57,818 nt of DNA from Hypholoma sublateritium FD-334 SS-4 (Eukaryota; Basidiomycota; Agaricomycetes; Agaricales; Strophariaceae). Location: positions 1 through 57,818 of the forward strand of contig KN817691.1 in the NCBI GenBank assembly GCA_000827495.1, given 5' to 3'. A program made the position numbers and the translations under genes. Under the pieces are notes generated by a model, which was not told where the DNA came from, ran no database searches, and saw only the letters and a list, made by a program, of their open reading frames with translations. Positions 22,635-34,505 of the stretch are shown piece after piece. The stretch's first letter is position 1, and the number at the start of each line of letters is the position of its first letter.

Positions 22635-24156
22635 TGCTGGATATGTCGGTGCTTAGGTGTGTTCCTTGAGACTGGGTGCGTCGCTTTGCAATTGATGATG
22701 TCGACTCCCTCTAACTGTCCTCTTTTATATTCTCAGCAGATCATGCATTCGCTGCGCTATTTGTGCCCCTGACTCCTATTCCAGAACTGTTGGTATCAGC
22801 CTGTATCAGCACTGCATTCGAAACCCGAAGCGCCCACGGGGCAGAAGACGCGTTCGCTCGGCTTGATACTTACGCTGCGCCCACACTGCGGAAAGCTGCG
22901 AATATTCCCTTCTATAGTTAGTCTGACTTTGTTTCCTGTAGGTTGCTGGGTCCGTCGCTCTCATCTGGCCGTACCATTGGTGGTGTCCATTTACTTCTGC
23001 TTGATGTACTTACAACTTAAGGAGGCCGACGTTTGAGGGACCCGTGTAAGAAAACCACTCGTGTCATGTTCAAAAAACAGCTGAATTGAAAATATTCGCG
23101 CCTGAAGGTTGCGCGAACCTTGGTTATCATTAAGAATCAACGGGCCTCGAAGCCCGGATCGTCGTTCAAGCTCTCATCCTGAAAAGTTGTACATGAGCAT
23201 CGTCGCCTCACGGGCACGACTCCCGCCGTGGCATGCTGCATCGCAGCTCTACTTGGTCTCCGACACGTCGCTAGAAATGTGGGTATCCTACCACTCCCTC
23301 GTGATGATCGGGATGAAGATGATTTACATCTACGGTTTGTTCATGCAGTGATTTCGTTTCGAGTGTCTGACGACGTGGTTATCAGGACGCTACTCCGTAC
23401 CCCAATTCAACGCTCATCAGACACGTGAAGTCAAGCGACAAGTTTTCCCAACCTACACAAAGCCGCTCGCGCCTCTGGACGCATCCAGACGCGTCCCTTC
23501 GCGTTCAGCTGACGATACGTACGTGACCTACGAGTGTCATCGGTGTCTTCCCGTCCGATCCGCGAACACGCTACATAATTTATAATTAGGCACCACGCCG
23601 CTCCTCAGCGTGCGTAGCGCCGCAGCGGCAGCGTGCTCCCCAATCGGCGTCCTTCTTCCTCCTCTCCCTGGGGTAAGGGTGCCCGGCACGCCTTCGTGTC
23701 TTTCGCGCGATTCTCCTGTTTCGCGCGGCGGAGACGCTCAGGTGCGCTGATACTGATAGTAAGGACAGATACGTCCGCGATGCGTGCTGGCCCAGCGAGC
23801 GGCGCGTAGCTGGGCGACACCGCGTGGGCGATAAAGACGAGGGGGAAGCGGCTATTAATTTTAGGGACCCACGGTGAGATACGACGAGCTCTGGGCGACA
23901 GCGAGGTTCGTCGGAGCGCCGCTCGCTGCAACGATCTGTGAAGCAATGTTGAACTTCGAACTTGGAAGTTTATTATTTAAATTCCAGCTTCCAACTTCCT
24001 GCAACCCGTAGTCTGGACCCAGTCACCCGACTCTGGACAGTGGACAGTGGACCTCCAGCCTCCAGGGCCAGCCTCCACTGTGCAAGTAACAAGTAAAAGT
24101 TGAGAAAGACTGGCCGGTAGTTAAACAACGGGAAAAAAAGTTTTTGTAGCTGAAAT
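22635..24156. other. intergenic, no gene seen
   Basis: Open frames at 22056-22772 (antisense to the DJ-1-like gene) and 23605-23946 have no family motifs. Near 23950-24000 there is an imperfect inverted repeat built on AACTTGGAAG and CTTCCAACTT. Confidence 0.45.
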
Positions 24157-24241
24157 GCATTAAGAGGGAATCGAACCCCCGGCGGGTCGAGCTTCTCCGC
24201 TCGAATGGCAACGACCCAGGTTACCACTACCCCATTAATGC
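24157..24241 (-). tRNA. tRNA-Gly(GCC) with intron, copy 3
   Basis: The same mature tRNA as copies 1 and 2, with anticodon GCC in loop TTGCCA...T. It has a 15-nt intron after position 37 (TTCGAGCGGAGAAGC) that differs from both other introns. An oligo-T run (TTTTTTT) about 20 nt downstream on the minus strand serves as terminator. Confidence 0.93.
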
Positions 24242-24656
24242 ATGTAAATGACATGGCTTAGGGGTTCCTCCGACGGCATAGTGCATCGACGTTATATTGG
24301 ATCAGCTTATAATCTATCACAGTGAGCAGTGAGCACGGCCATGAAATACATGTTGGCGCTTTAAATTTGTTTTTTTACAATCAAAGAGTCGCACCAAACA
24401 GAAACTTTCATAGCATACATCTCGACATCGCATGCGTTGTCAACTGTGCTTTCATGACCAGTGTTTTTATTTTCGTAGGCACGGCTCACTGGCAGCGCGA
24501 GGCGTTATTCGGCAAATGTACGGCCTCAAATTGGCCTCAAAACTCATATGTGTGTGCGGCATAATTTAATTTCACCAGCGTTATATATTTTCTCCAGGCC
24601 CCGCTCGTAATAAATATACCAACGGCTCGCATACAATATTTGCTGGTGTAGGTTTC
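24242..24656. other. intergenic, no gene seen
   Basis: A/T-rich spacer between the tRNA-Gly gene and the 3' end of the secreted protein gene; nothing further recognised. Confidence 0.5.
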
Positions 24657-25318
24657 TCAGTTAACCATACGCGGTGGGTGGGCTTGGAAGTTTCTGTTCG
24701 GCACATAGAATTTGGCGACAGACTGGGGCAAAGGGTGTAGAAGCTTAAACTCGCGTCGGTGCATGGGGCTATGGCGACTGTTAACGTTTGGGGAGGGGCG
24801 GGACCGAGGCTCGCGCGCGCGACGGGCAATTTTTGGGACGTCGTGTGGTGTGTTCGTTTTTGCCTTCATCTGCCACTCCGACACGGGCTGACGGTGTGCA
24901 ACATCCAGTGCGAATATGTCGCCAAGCTCGCGGGGGTGTCTGGAGTGTTTGCTGCTGCTAGGCCCCGGGATCCCCTTAGTTATCCAAGGCTCGGGCGAGC
25001 GACGGGAGAGTCTGTGGGACCTCGCGGGCCACTGGTTATACGGTATCGGCACCTCGCGGGGGAATACCTGGGCGGCCTCGGGAGACTGCGTTGGTGGAGA
25101 GAATGACCCTGCGATGTTGGCGGCATGTCTGAGGACTCGTTCTGTGTGGGCAGGCAGGCGGAGTTCGCGCTCTGGAGCGGCGGCGCCCCTGGTCGCCGAA
25201 ATTCATAAGTATGTAGTCCGAGTCTCAGGAATACATTAATGTAAGCTTACTGGAAAGGCATTGCTGAGGCGTAGAGTGCAGTGATTCCGAGAAGGACGAT
25301 GCTTGTGATGCGGACCAT
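24657..25318 (-). CDS. secreted dibasic-rich protein (199 aa)
   Basis: Two exons, 25318-25251 and 25188-24657, close in frame around a 62-nt intron (GTAAGC donor, ACCAG acceptor). MVRITSIVLLGITALYASA is a signal peptide. The mature protein is rich in Arg, Pro and Ser, without Cys pairs. It carries several dibasic sites (LSRRSPEP, IARRAREP, MHRREFK) that a Kex2-type protease could cut, so it may be a precursor of several peptides. It has a paralogue at 47268: signal peptides match, the segment HRLSRRSPEP corresponds to HRLLRRAPKN there, and both share a leader containing AGAGCTGGACTCACCC. No known family is recognised. The TATA box lies 136 nt upstream. Confidence 0.65.
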
Positions 25319-25453
25319 TATGAACAGTGCGACTGGTTTAATGTGCAGCGATTGGGACTATACTAGTAAGCTTGCGGTCAACGCTCGCTTGGGATATTCC
25401 GTGAAGATGAGGGTGAGTCCAGCTCTGTAGAAACAATGCTCTGTATGCTCTCC

Positions 25454-25461
25454 TTTTTATA
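25454..25461 (-). promoter_or_regulatory. TATA box of the 199-aa secreted protein gene
   Basis: TATAAAAA followed by GG on the minus strand, 136 nt upstream of the ATG at 25318. The paralogue at 47268 has TATAAGAAGG at 131 nt, and the sequence between TATA box and ATG is partly conserved. Confidence 0.6.
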
Positions 25462-26997
25462 CTTCGCATAACGCGCAGGCAAGCCGTCGTCGTCTATGTA
25501 CGATTGCGAATTTGTGATTGAAACCCCATGATTCACGTCCATAAAGCAAGGTGACCGGGTACGTAGATGCGGACGCTCATAGCGTTGCCTGTCGTTCGAT
25601 ACGTCTTCTATCAACGACGATAGTGATATAGGCGTTTTGACCATATTTAATTATAGAGTCGGGTACATTTATACCGGGAGAACGGTCCAGGTCGCAAAAT
25701 AGAGGTATGATAGGGCGTTATATACGTCAAGTTGTCTGAAATAAAAAAAAAATAATGCCCAATGCGCTATTAAATCTCTGATGTTAGCGGGCACATTATG
25801 TCTCTAGCAGGTTAGGTGCACAAGAAAAGTGCGTCGAGGCAGGAACGGTACAACAGCGTGCATGCATGCCGAAGATCATATGCTATTATTTCGGCTGTGA
25901 CTACCGCCATCTTGTTTTCTTTCTGTCTTAAAACTGGTACACGGGATTCCGTAATGCGGAATGCCCCATCCAGCAGTCAGAGTGGTCTCCACACTCCAGA
26001 ATTATCTGCATCAACGACAATCGAATGGAGCAGCAAGATCACACTGCCCATGCTTATAGTAGAAAGGCGGAGAGTACAGGCAAAAAATCTACATATGCGT
26101 TGCTTTATACATGTGGCATAGGACAGACGACTATAGAGGCTTCCGCATTTCAGCTGCGAAAATTTGCAACGCCATGCCGAAATAGATGAAAAAATATCCA
26201 TTAACTCGGACATACGACCCGAGTTATTTGTTCACACTCTTATTCTGCCTTTTGAAGACGATGATTGCCAGCGGTGACCTTAATTATACCGTCTCTGTGA
26301 CTGGGTTACTGCGCTCCCTGATTCAGCATCCTTTTGGACAGAGACATCACTCTACGCTCGCTGCGCTTTTTGTTATTTTTGGGTCGGTGGTGGCCGGCTG
26401 AGCCCCGCTGATAACAGGCGAATGATATTTTGTACACCTTCCTAGTCATATCACCATCGCTGCCGATTTACCTATCGCTCCAGAAATATTACTGGAGGTT
26501 CATGCGTATGAGTTGTATACTGTATCATATTGAAAAAAAAAAGTTTTATGATGAGATATACCATTACAAAATATGTACTCCATGTTGAAGTAATATTGTG
26601 AGTGTGGCGCCGAGGTTGCTGTGAGTGTCGCGATTCTCGGTACGCTCTAATGGAAGTTGCTACTTATCAGTCGCATGATGCGACGGCTCTCTCATGGTAT
26701 AGTCAAATACGTGTATACTTCGCCATTCCTGTCGGAAAGCAGCCGCGCCAGTTTGGATATACTTATAAATAGGTCGACGCCGTGTCCCCTCGACCTGCTT
26801 ATTTTGCCATCCTCTGCATGACCCACAGACTGGGATACAGTTACATGTGGCCAGGCCGTATATTTAGATAAAAGTACCTCCTAAAATTGTTTTTATCTTC
26901 TCTTGGAACGGGATTGGTGGTACTGACACAGTATCTCATGCCCAGGATCAATTAATAAAATCATTGGGATCGTGTGCCTGTGAAGTAGCCTGCATAG

Positions 26998-27004
26998 TAT
27001 AAAA
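26998..27004 (+). promoter_or_regulatory. TATA box of sedolisin copy 2
   Basis: TATAAAA 54-60 nt upstream of the ATG at 27058, the same position as in sedolisin copy 1. Confidence 0.6.
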
Positions 27005-27057
27005 GTGTTATTTATCCCCCCGTAGAACCAGAGCACTATACGTTCCCTTTTACTACT

Positions 27058-29008
27058 ATGCGTATCGGATTCTTCATGCTCGCTGCCTTTGTGGCAGCAG
27101 TTGCTGGTAGCCCCTCTTTTCGCAATATGCTGGTTCTTGAACAACGCTCCGACGTGCCTGTTGGATTTACGAAGGGCACACCTGCCCCTGCTGCCAATGT
27201 TCTCGACCTTCGTCTGGCTATCAAACAGAATGATATGGCTGGTCTCGAGAAAGCGCTGTTCGACGTGAGCACCCCCGGTAGTGCATTGTACGGTCAGCAC
27301 TTGACCAAAGAAGAAGTACGTCATCTTGGTTTATTCAAAGATAATACTCATTAACGTATCCCAAATGAAATATTTAGGTCGAAGCATTTGTTACGCCAGC
27401 ACCCGAGTCTATTTCATTGATCCAAGAATGGCTCGTGGCCAACGATATTACGGCCAAGACGATTTCTCCAGCTGGCGATTGGATACAATTCTCAATCCCA
27501 GTTAGCCAGGCCAATACGTTACTCGAGGCCGATTTCACAATTTTCAATCACGATGAGACGGGCACACAGCTCACGCGCACACTCGCGTACTCTATCCCTG
27601 CAACATTACAGGGTCATGTCGATCTGATCCATCCCACGATTACGTTGGTGACTTCCTGGTTTCTCACGGTTATTGAAATAACCCATCCCTCACCTTAGCT
27701 TCGACAATCCATTCGCTGGCCTTCCAGTCGTAACCAGCCCAAGTCCACTGAACACCATTCCAGAATCGTCTTCGAATCTTGAATCTCGGGCAGTTCCTGC
27801 GTCGTGCAACACAGTTGTCACCCCGGCTTGTCTCCAAGCATTGTATGGAATACCCACCACTCCAGCAACCCAGTCCACCAACAAACTCGGTGTCTCCGGG
27901 TTCCTTGACCAATTCGCCAATCAAGCTGACCTGGCCAGATTTCTGAAATCGTTCCGTCCAGACCTTGCCAGCACAACAACGTTTGCCTTGCAGACTCTCG
28001 ACGGCGGAGCTAATACTCAAACCCCTGCCGACGCCGGCGATGAGGCGAACCTCGATACGCAGTACACCGTAGGTATCGCCACTGGTGTCCCAGTCACGTT
28101 CATCTCGGTCGGAAACAAAGTCAAGGACGGAAATCTTGGTGGCTTCCTCGACATCATAAACTTCCTACTCGGAGAAGCGGCCCCGCCACAGGTTCTCACA
28201 ACTTCATATGGGCAGAATGAGGATACCATTTCCTCCGCCCTCGCCGTGTAAGTCCATCGTGGTCATCGTGTTACTTTTGATTCGCGGTTTACAGCCTATT
28301 TTGTAGCCAGCTGTGCAATGCCTACATGCAGCTCGGCGCACGCGGCGTCTCCATTCTCTTTGCATCAGGAGATGGAGGCGTCGCTGGATCGCAGACTACC
28401 ACATGCAGCAAGTCATTCCTCCCAACGTTCCCGTCTGGCTGCCCCTTCATGACCTCGGTTGGCGCGACCACGGGCAATACCGAGACCGCGGCTACCTTTT
28501 CTTCCGGTGGATTTTCAAACATCTTCGCCCGCCCGTCCTACCAAACGGCTAACGTCGCCACCTTTCTCACCGCACTCGGGAAGACAAATGCCGGCAAATT
28601 CAACACTACCGGCAGGGGCTTTCCCGACGTCTCGGCGCAGGGAGAGAACGTTCAGATTGTCGTCGACACCAAGACGGGATCCGTCGCTGGGACAAGCTGC
28701 TCGAGTCCGATTTTCGCAAGCGTGATCTCCCTTCTCAACGATAGGCTTATCGCTGCTGGAAAATCGCCTCTTGGGTTCCTCAATCCATTCCTTTATTCCG
28801 CCGCGGGAGCTGCTGCGCTCAATGACATAACCACGGGTGAGTGGTTTGCTCTATCACAGATGATATATTGTTAGCTCATCGTTACTGTTTTCGAGGCGAT
28901 AACCCGGGATGTGGCACTAACGGATTCCCAGCGCGGGCAGGATGGGACCCCGTCACCGGATTGGGGACGCCCAACTTTTCAAAGCTCTTGACAGCCGTGG
29001 GCTTGTAG
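27058..29008 (+). CDS. sedolisin family (S53) secreted peptidase, copy 2 (571 aa)
   Basis: Five exons: 27058-27315, 27378-27643, 27699-28247, 28307-28836 and 28896-29008. They are 258, 266, 549, 530 and 113 nt, identical to copy 1. MRIGFFMLAAFVAAVAGSPS is the signal peptide. The pro-domain and serine-carboxyl peptidase core follow, with Glu290/Asp294 (EANLDTQY), Asp380 (FASGDGG) and Ser488 (AGTSCSSP). The C-terminal calcium-site region is GWDPVTGLGTPNF. The second intron uses a weak GTTGGT donor, matching GTTGAG in copy 1. The protein is divergent from copy 1 in many surface residues but without any length change. Both copies look active. Confidence 0.93.
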
Positions 29009-30959
29009 CGCATGTATTTATACAATGTATGCATAGTGGCCATAATTTTGGACAAGTTGACGGGAATCCTGATGCTGCAAAGTATTCCGGTGGGTACATG
29101 AAATGCAATACTCGATTTGACATCATTGCTGTTCAATTCCTTCATACTGAACGCAAGCGAATCAAAGGAAACCTGTTCATTATCCACAGACGCTAGGAAA
29201 GCTTGCGCGATGTAAACCCTGATGGGGTAAGCACTAGTACTGGGTAATGAACCCAGCGTCGCGTGTCCAGCTCGGGTCAGCGTCTCCCGGAAGGTGATAC
29301 TCATTCTCGAATGTAGTAGACACCTGCATTGTTTCCAATAAACCCTCTTCATTGATGTGTTTCCACAGCTTGGGATTTGGTTTAGCCTACTTCCAAGTCC
29401 GCTCAAGGTCCCCAAGCATGCGGTATTGGGAAAATTCCCAGTAGTCGACGACGCTCTTCAGAGAATCTCATGATGTCAGGAAAGCTTGCGGTTTTCCGCT
29501 GAGAGGGCAGGTGGGATTCGGGTCATTTGGTGAAGGATAGACTCGTTTTGTCGGCCAGAGTCAAATTGGTGCATTATGACTAGATGGGATATACTTATTT
29601 CTTACTGTCGACGCTCGATCACAGACTTCAAGCACGAGACTCCAGTCCTCCAACGCGGTGGCGGTGAGATAGCCCTGACTGTCGATCAATGCTCAGCGCT
29701 CAGCGCCTAGCATCCATAAGAGGCAGCCACAGATCATCCACCGATCATGCGAGTGACATCCTTCAATTGCGCGCCTCCCTCCCTCGCTCGGCGCGTTCGC
29801 GATCATGTGCGTTCAGCGCCAACGCAACGATGTATTGTTAAGTATCCACGCGTTTTCCCACAGCATATCTGCAGCATGCTGCAAGCGTGTAGATATATTA
29901 AACACGCTGGATGAGCGGCTAAGCATACTCGCGTTGCTCTATTTCTTTTCTGGGTCTCGCATTTGTGGCACCGCTATGGCTGAAGTACCGTCAACGTGTG
30001 ACTTCTTCAGCTAAGTATCTGCAGGAGTGACTTATTTTCAGGCGTAATGGGATGTCACCCGCGCAGAATACTGGGCCTAGGATTGAAGAATTCGAGAGCG
30101 GGGGGAGGGAGAGACAGGCACACCAAAAGCGGATGAGGCAGATTGAGGTTGGATTGAGGTTCGGAGGGAACGTGTTGCTTCCGTCCGCCCTCTCCGGCGA
30201 CGCTCGTTTGAAGATGAGGCAGTGGCAACTTTGCGATCCTTGGGACGTGAGGTATACCGCAGCATATTGTATTATATACGCCTTGAATCACTCTGGACAT
30301 CTCGGGTGTGAAGCTGTGTGAAGGTAGGCCGCAGATTCTTGTCCAAGTTGTTATCCGCAGTGGTGATACTTGGGTGATACCATATCGGTACACGTAAGCG
30401 GGCCGCGGCGCAGCAACGCGTACACATCTCGCAGGGATCGAATGATAAGTATACTATGAAACGCTACATTTACGGGCGGCCAACCTCTATCGTTGATTTG
30501 CTTGTTCTAATCTAAATTGTAAAAATGATTCAAAACCTCGTATAAAGAAAGGACGACCCTTCAATTTGTCGTCGGAACCTTCAAGTTGTGTAAATATACT
30601 ATCAACATTTACAGAGGCAACAAACACAGGATTGACAATGGATCTCAGGTTTGATGCATGTGATGTTTGTCAACTTGAAACCGTGAGAGGCCGCGAGGCA
30701 GGGTAAACGGCTACGGGAAGTTCGACCTCAACGTCGACATTTGCTTGATATTTATATCATTTCTGCTGCGCTAGCTGCCCACTGGAGCTATTGTCGAGAT
30801 GTACGAACTGCCAGAGTGCTGTGTTTTATTGCAAGAGCACGTTGAAGCAGTGTTTTTGACTGGTCGATTGCATGTATAAATACCAAGAATAAATTTCCTC
30901 TCACCATTCCCCTTCACCTCTCTCCCTCCCTTTTAACCTATACCCGCACCTTAAATACA
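29009..30959. other. intergenic, no gene seen
   Basis: Nearly 2 kb with no supportable gene on either strand. The short string AGGAAAGCTTGCG occurs twice (about 29194 and 29479). The RTA1-like promoter is at the right end. Confidence 0.5.
30875..30882 (+). promoter_or_regulatory. TATA box of the RTA1-like gene
   Basis: TATAAATA lies 78-85 nt upstream of the ATG at 30960, before a pyrimidine-rich leader (ACCTCTCTCCCTCCC). Confidence 0.6.
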
Positions 30960-32306
30960 ATGGGTTCACAAGCCCATAATTCAGACCTGACATCACCTTA
31001 TGGCTATACTCCAACGAGATCTGTTGCTTTCGTTTTCCTCGCTCTCTTTGGAATTTCTACCGGTGAGCTGAAGCCATCTCATTGAATCTCGAGGGGATAA
31101 CTCACAGTAATATGTCGCTTCCAGCGATACATATTGGTCAAGCCATAAAGTACAGAATGTGGTTCCTATTTCTTACGGTTATTCTCTGCGGAGCTATCGA
31201 GCTCTTGGGATGGTCTGGTCGGCTGTGGTCAACCTACAATGTTTTGTCGCAACCGGCGTTCTCCATTGAGCAAGTTTTATTTTGCAGACATTGTACCACT
31301 TATCTGATACTTAAGGTATCATAGAATTACTGGCACAATCATAGCACCCACACCACTCCTAGCCGCTAATTTTGTGATTCTTGGTCGTATAATCAGGCGT
31401 CTTGGTCCTGAGTATAGTCGCCTCCGCCCTCGATTGTGTGGGTAGCTGACCTTGTTATGACCAAATGTACATTCTAACCTTTTCAAATATAGATACCATT
31501 ATTTTCACTAGTAGTGTAAGCCCGGGAATTTTTTATAAGGACCAGATCCGGAAGAGCTCACTGTACTGTACCACCTATGATTTTTAGGACGTGATCTCGT
31601 TGGTCGTGCAAGCGTTAGGAGGTGGTGTCGCATCGGGGGCCAATAGTGACTCTGTGGCTACCACGGTGCGTCCTGTCTGTGGTGGGAGTTGTCATAATTA
31701 ACATTGTAACGCTCTCTACAGGGAGCAAACATCATATTAGCGGGTATAATCATTCAGCTCGGTGAGCATATTTGCTATTAGAGCATACACATACACATCC
31801 GCAATTTGCTCAATTTTTGTTTCTCCAGTGATCATCGTGATATACGGAATCCTGGCGACCGAATTCTACGTCCGGTATACCTCGGCTGAGTCAAGGCTGA
31901 CCAAGGAGTCAATTGACGGCGCGCAATCAACCCCCCGAGCGCCCCTCACGCGGGACATTGTTATCATGTGTCTGGCGCTTGCGTTGAGCACATCTCTGCT
32001 CCTCATCCGGTATGTTCTTTTAATATAGGACCGACTTCGTTCTTGGATCTTTACGAGACTGCTTTAGGGCAATATACCGAGTAGCTGAACTCGCCGACGG
32101 GTGGTTAGGCCCAGTTATGACTAACCAGGTTGCCTTCAGTATGTATTTACCTATACTACCTCTGCTCCAATGGCTCACCCTTTGGTCTAGTTGTCCTTGA
32201 CGGAGTAATGGTTGTGATTGCAATGTACACCATTAACTTAGCTCACCCGGGACGATTGCTCAAGCCAGAACCAGCGGACAGCGATGTCAGAGAAAATACC
32301 TCATAG
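30960..32306 (+). CDS. RTA1-like seven-TM protein (about 290 aa)
   Basis: Nine exons: 30960-31062, 31125-31273, 31325-31437, 31493-31515, 31588-31665, 31722-31761, 31829-32009, 32068-32138 and 32191-32306. The product shows RTA1 family landmarks: YGYTPTRSVAFVFLALFG at TM1, AIELLGWSGR, TIIAPTPLLAANFVILGR, RLRPRLYTIIFTSS, DVISLVVQALGGGVAS and a final VVIAMYTINLAHPGRLL. RTA1-type proteins are plasma-membrane proteins linked to lipid translocation and stress resistance. All junctions agree in phase except exon 2 to exon 3, which is one base out with the only GT-AG pair available (GTTTTA...CATAG). This may be a sequence error, an unusual splice or a disabling indel. One exon is only 23 nt. Confidence 0.78.
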
Positions 32307-32460
32307 AATTCAAGACGTTTCGTTATTGTGTGCGGACGCTAGTAATGGACACGCCGCCCCATTACTTCTTAGATACTTTAGGTACACTCAATCCTGATAG
32401 ACAGGATATTATTTCACCCAGCAGTAAAATTGACGTAGTGTTGGCTTAGATTGACGCTTA

Positions 32461-34505
32461 TTACCGGCGCACGCGCTTCGCCGGCGACATCTCCATGTCT
32501 CCACCAGGAACAAGCTGCCTGCCCTTGCCTTTCCCTTCGCGCAGGGGTGTAGCGGGTTTCATTTCCGTGTCTCTATGAGCACTTCCAGACGCCCCCTCAT
32601 CTTCCTCCTCCGCAATTTCTTTCAACCTGTCCATTTTGGAGGTTAACGGACGCCGGAACTTCTCATCGTCGGACAGCGGGTCGTCGTCAGGGAAATCGTA
32701 CGCAGCTACATATGGGTGTGCGAACAACCGGTGGGAGCACACTCGCTCCATGGTCAGCCGTTGCTGCGGGTTCCACAGCAGCAGGGACTTGACGAGCGAC
32801 GCCACTGTAGATATCAAAGTGGTTAGCTATGCACGGCCAGCGTTGAGCAGAGAGGAAGACGCACTTGCGTCAGATATCTCTATTTTTCGCAGATGAGAGA
32901 GGTCCAATTTCGGCGGTGTGATGGGAGTTCCGTCGCGCCTTTTGTCAGTGAAGACGGGTTCAGATAGTGTCAGACTGCGCAGTGCCAGGAAAGCGTTAGT
33001 ATATCCTCACAGTCAGGAGAAAGCACACGCACCAGAAATGCGCGATTGCGCCGAGGCTGAAGGAATCGACCTTGAAAGTATAACCCTTCTCACCCGCGGT
33101 GTCAATCTCGGGAGCGCAGTATACAGGCGTGCCGACAATGGACTGTGTAGGGACCTTTAGTCGAGTGCGTTTAGCGAGGAGCAGATGGGACTTACTGTGA
33201 ATCTAGCGCTGTCGCCGCAGATATTCGCGTCACCAAAGTCTGCTATCTTCACGAGGATTGGGTATTCCTTAGCAACTAGGATGTTCTGTGAATTGCGTCA
33301 GGAGGCTTATACGAGAGACATGTCGTTCGGAATGGGACATACCGATGGTTTGAGGTCACGATGGACGACTCCCCGGTCGTGAGCGAACTATACGAGTGTT
33401 AAAAGATAGGTTTCCGAAGTAAGAGTAAATTCACCATCATCGCTCGCGAAATCTGGTACACAACGTCTCGCATACGAATTTCCGCTAAACATAGCATAAA
33501 TACGTTTAATCAAGCGAAAGAACGTGTGGTACTTACAGAGACCGCCCGAATCTCTCGTGTATCTGTACAAGTCGCCTTTTTCTACAAGCTCCATGACAAT
33601 ATCTAAGTAGCAAGAAGCACCAGACGGTTAGCGCACCATTTCACATGATTATCAGAGAGCCAGACCCACATAGCTTATCGTCTCCTTCGCACAGGAAATG
33701 TTCCACTATTTGTACGATGTTGGGGTGTCTGAGTTTCTCCATTAACTCAACCTCGCGGCCCGCAATCTGGCGTCCGTTGGGCCGTGGCCGCCTTGCGACA
33801 ACGTCGGGGGTGACGACCTTGACGGCGAACAATTTTCGGGAGCGGGCGTGCTCCGCGCGATACACCTTGGCGTACCCGCCCTGGCCGAGGGGAGCGCCGA
33901 GCCAATATTTCTTAAAAAATCCTTGCAGGGGAGGTGGCTTCACTGCATCCGTCAAGGACTCCACGTACAAGAATACTTGGGGAGAAGTTAGCACGTCCGC
34001 GTCCTGTAAAAGGAGCAGAATTCGCGCGACGTACCATTGTCGTTTCGCGGGCCATGCCTCCCGAACCTAATCTCATCGCCATATTTAAGAACACGCCCAC
34101 TTCTGGGGACGAGGTAGCCATTCACCTGTTTCGTACAGATGAGTGATGACTATACGCACGAGGCGACGGTGAACGCACGAAAGTCCCTCCGCAGGATGCG
34201 TCCGGCTCGTCGCGCAGAACGACGGCAGGGGATTCCCCTTGGTTGTGTAGAGAGATTTTGCAGTGGAGGGGAGCTGAGATACGCTCAGCGGTTTCTCTAA
34301 GAGTGCGCCCTGGCGACTTACATATATCGTTTGACATGACTGATATGAATCCTGGGCGTTGTTGGTTAAAGCGGCCGACGACCACTGTGGGTTCGCGATG
34401 CGAAAGACCGAGCTTGGAATGTAGAATCCTTTCTGGGAGTGTCAGAAGGAACCCTCCACCGTTGCTCAAAGGGCTCGAATGCGATTCTGAACGTTGGGTG
34501 GCCAT
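32461..34505 (-). CDS. FHA-domain protein kinase, CHK2/Cds1-like (about 505 aa)
   Basis: Eleven exons: 34505-34322, 34273-34179, 34125-34035, 34003-33670, 33602-33537, 33484-33435, 33387-33343, 33285-33196, 33142-33033, 32974-32865 and 32804-32461. An N-terminal FHA domain (residues about 35-120) shows VVVGRF, SNDISPLHC and GTFVNGYLV, the phosphothreonine-binding core. The kinase domain follows, with the Gly loop LGQGGYAKVY, Lys185 in FAVKVV, HRDLKPSN with Asp284, DFG at 304-306 and GTPVYCAPEI. The C-terminal tail is acidic then basic and ends KRVRR, possibly nuclear. FHA plus kinase is the layout of DNA-damage checkpoint kinases, so that role is inferred. The exon 3 to 4 junction uses a 31-nt putative intron and is one base out of phase; every other junction closes. 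Confidence 0.87.

Larger units (their letters stand above)
25319..27057. other. intergenic, no gene seen
   Basis: 1.7 kb with homopolymer runs (A10 near 25743 and 26524). It holds the promoter of the secreted gene on the left and of sedolisin copy 2 on the right. No other gene is supported. Confidence 0.5.
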
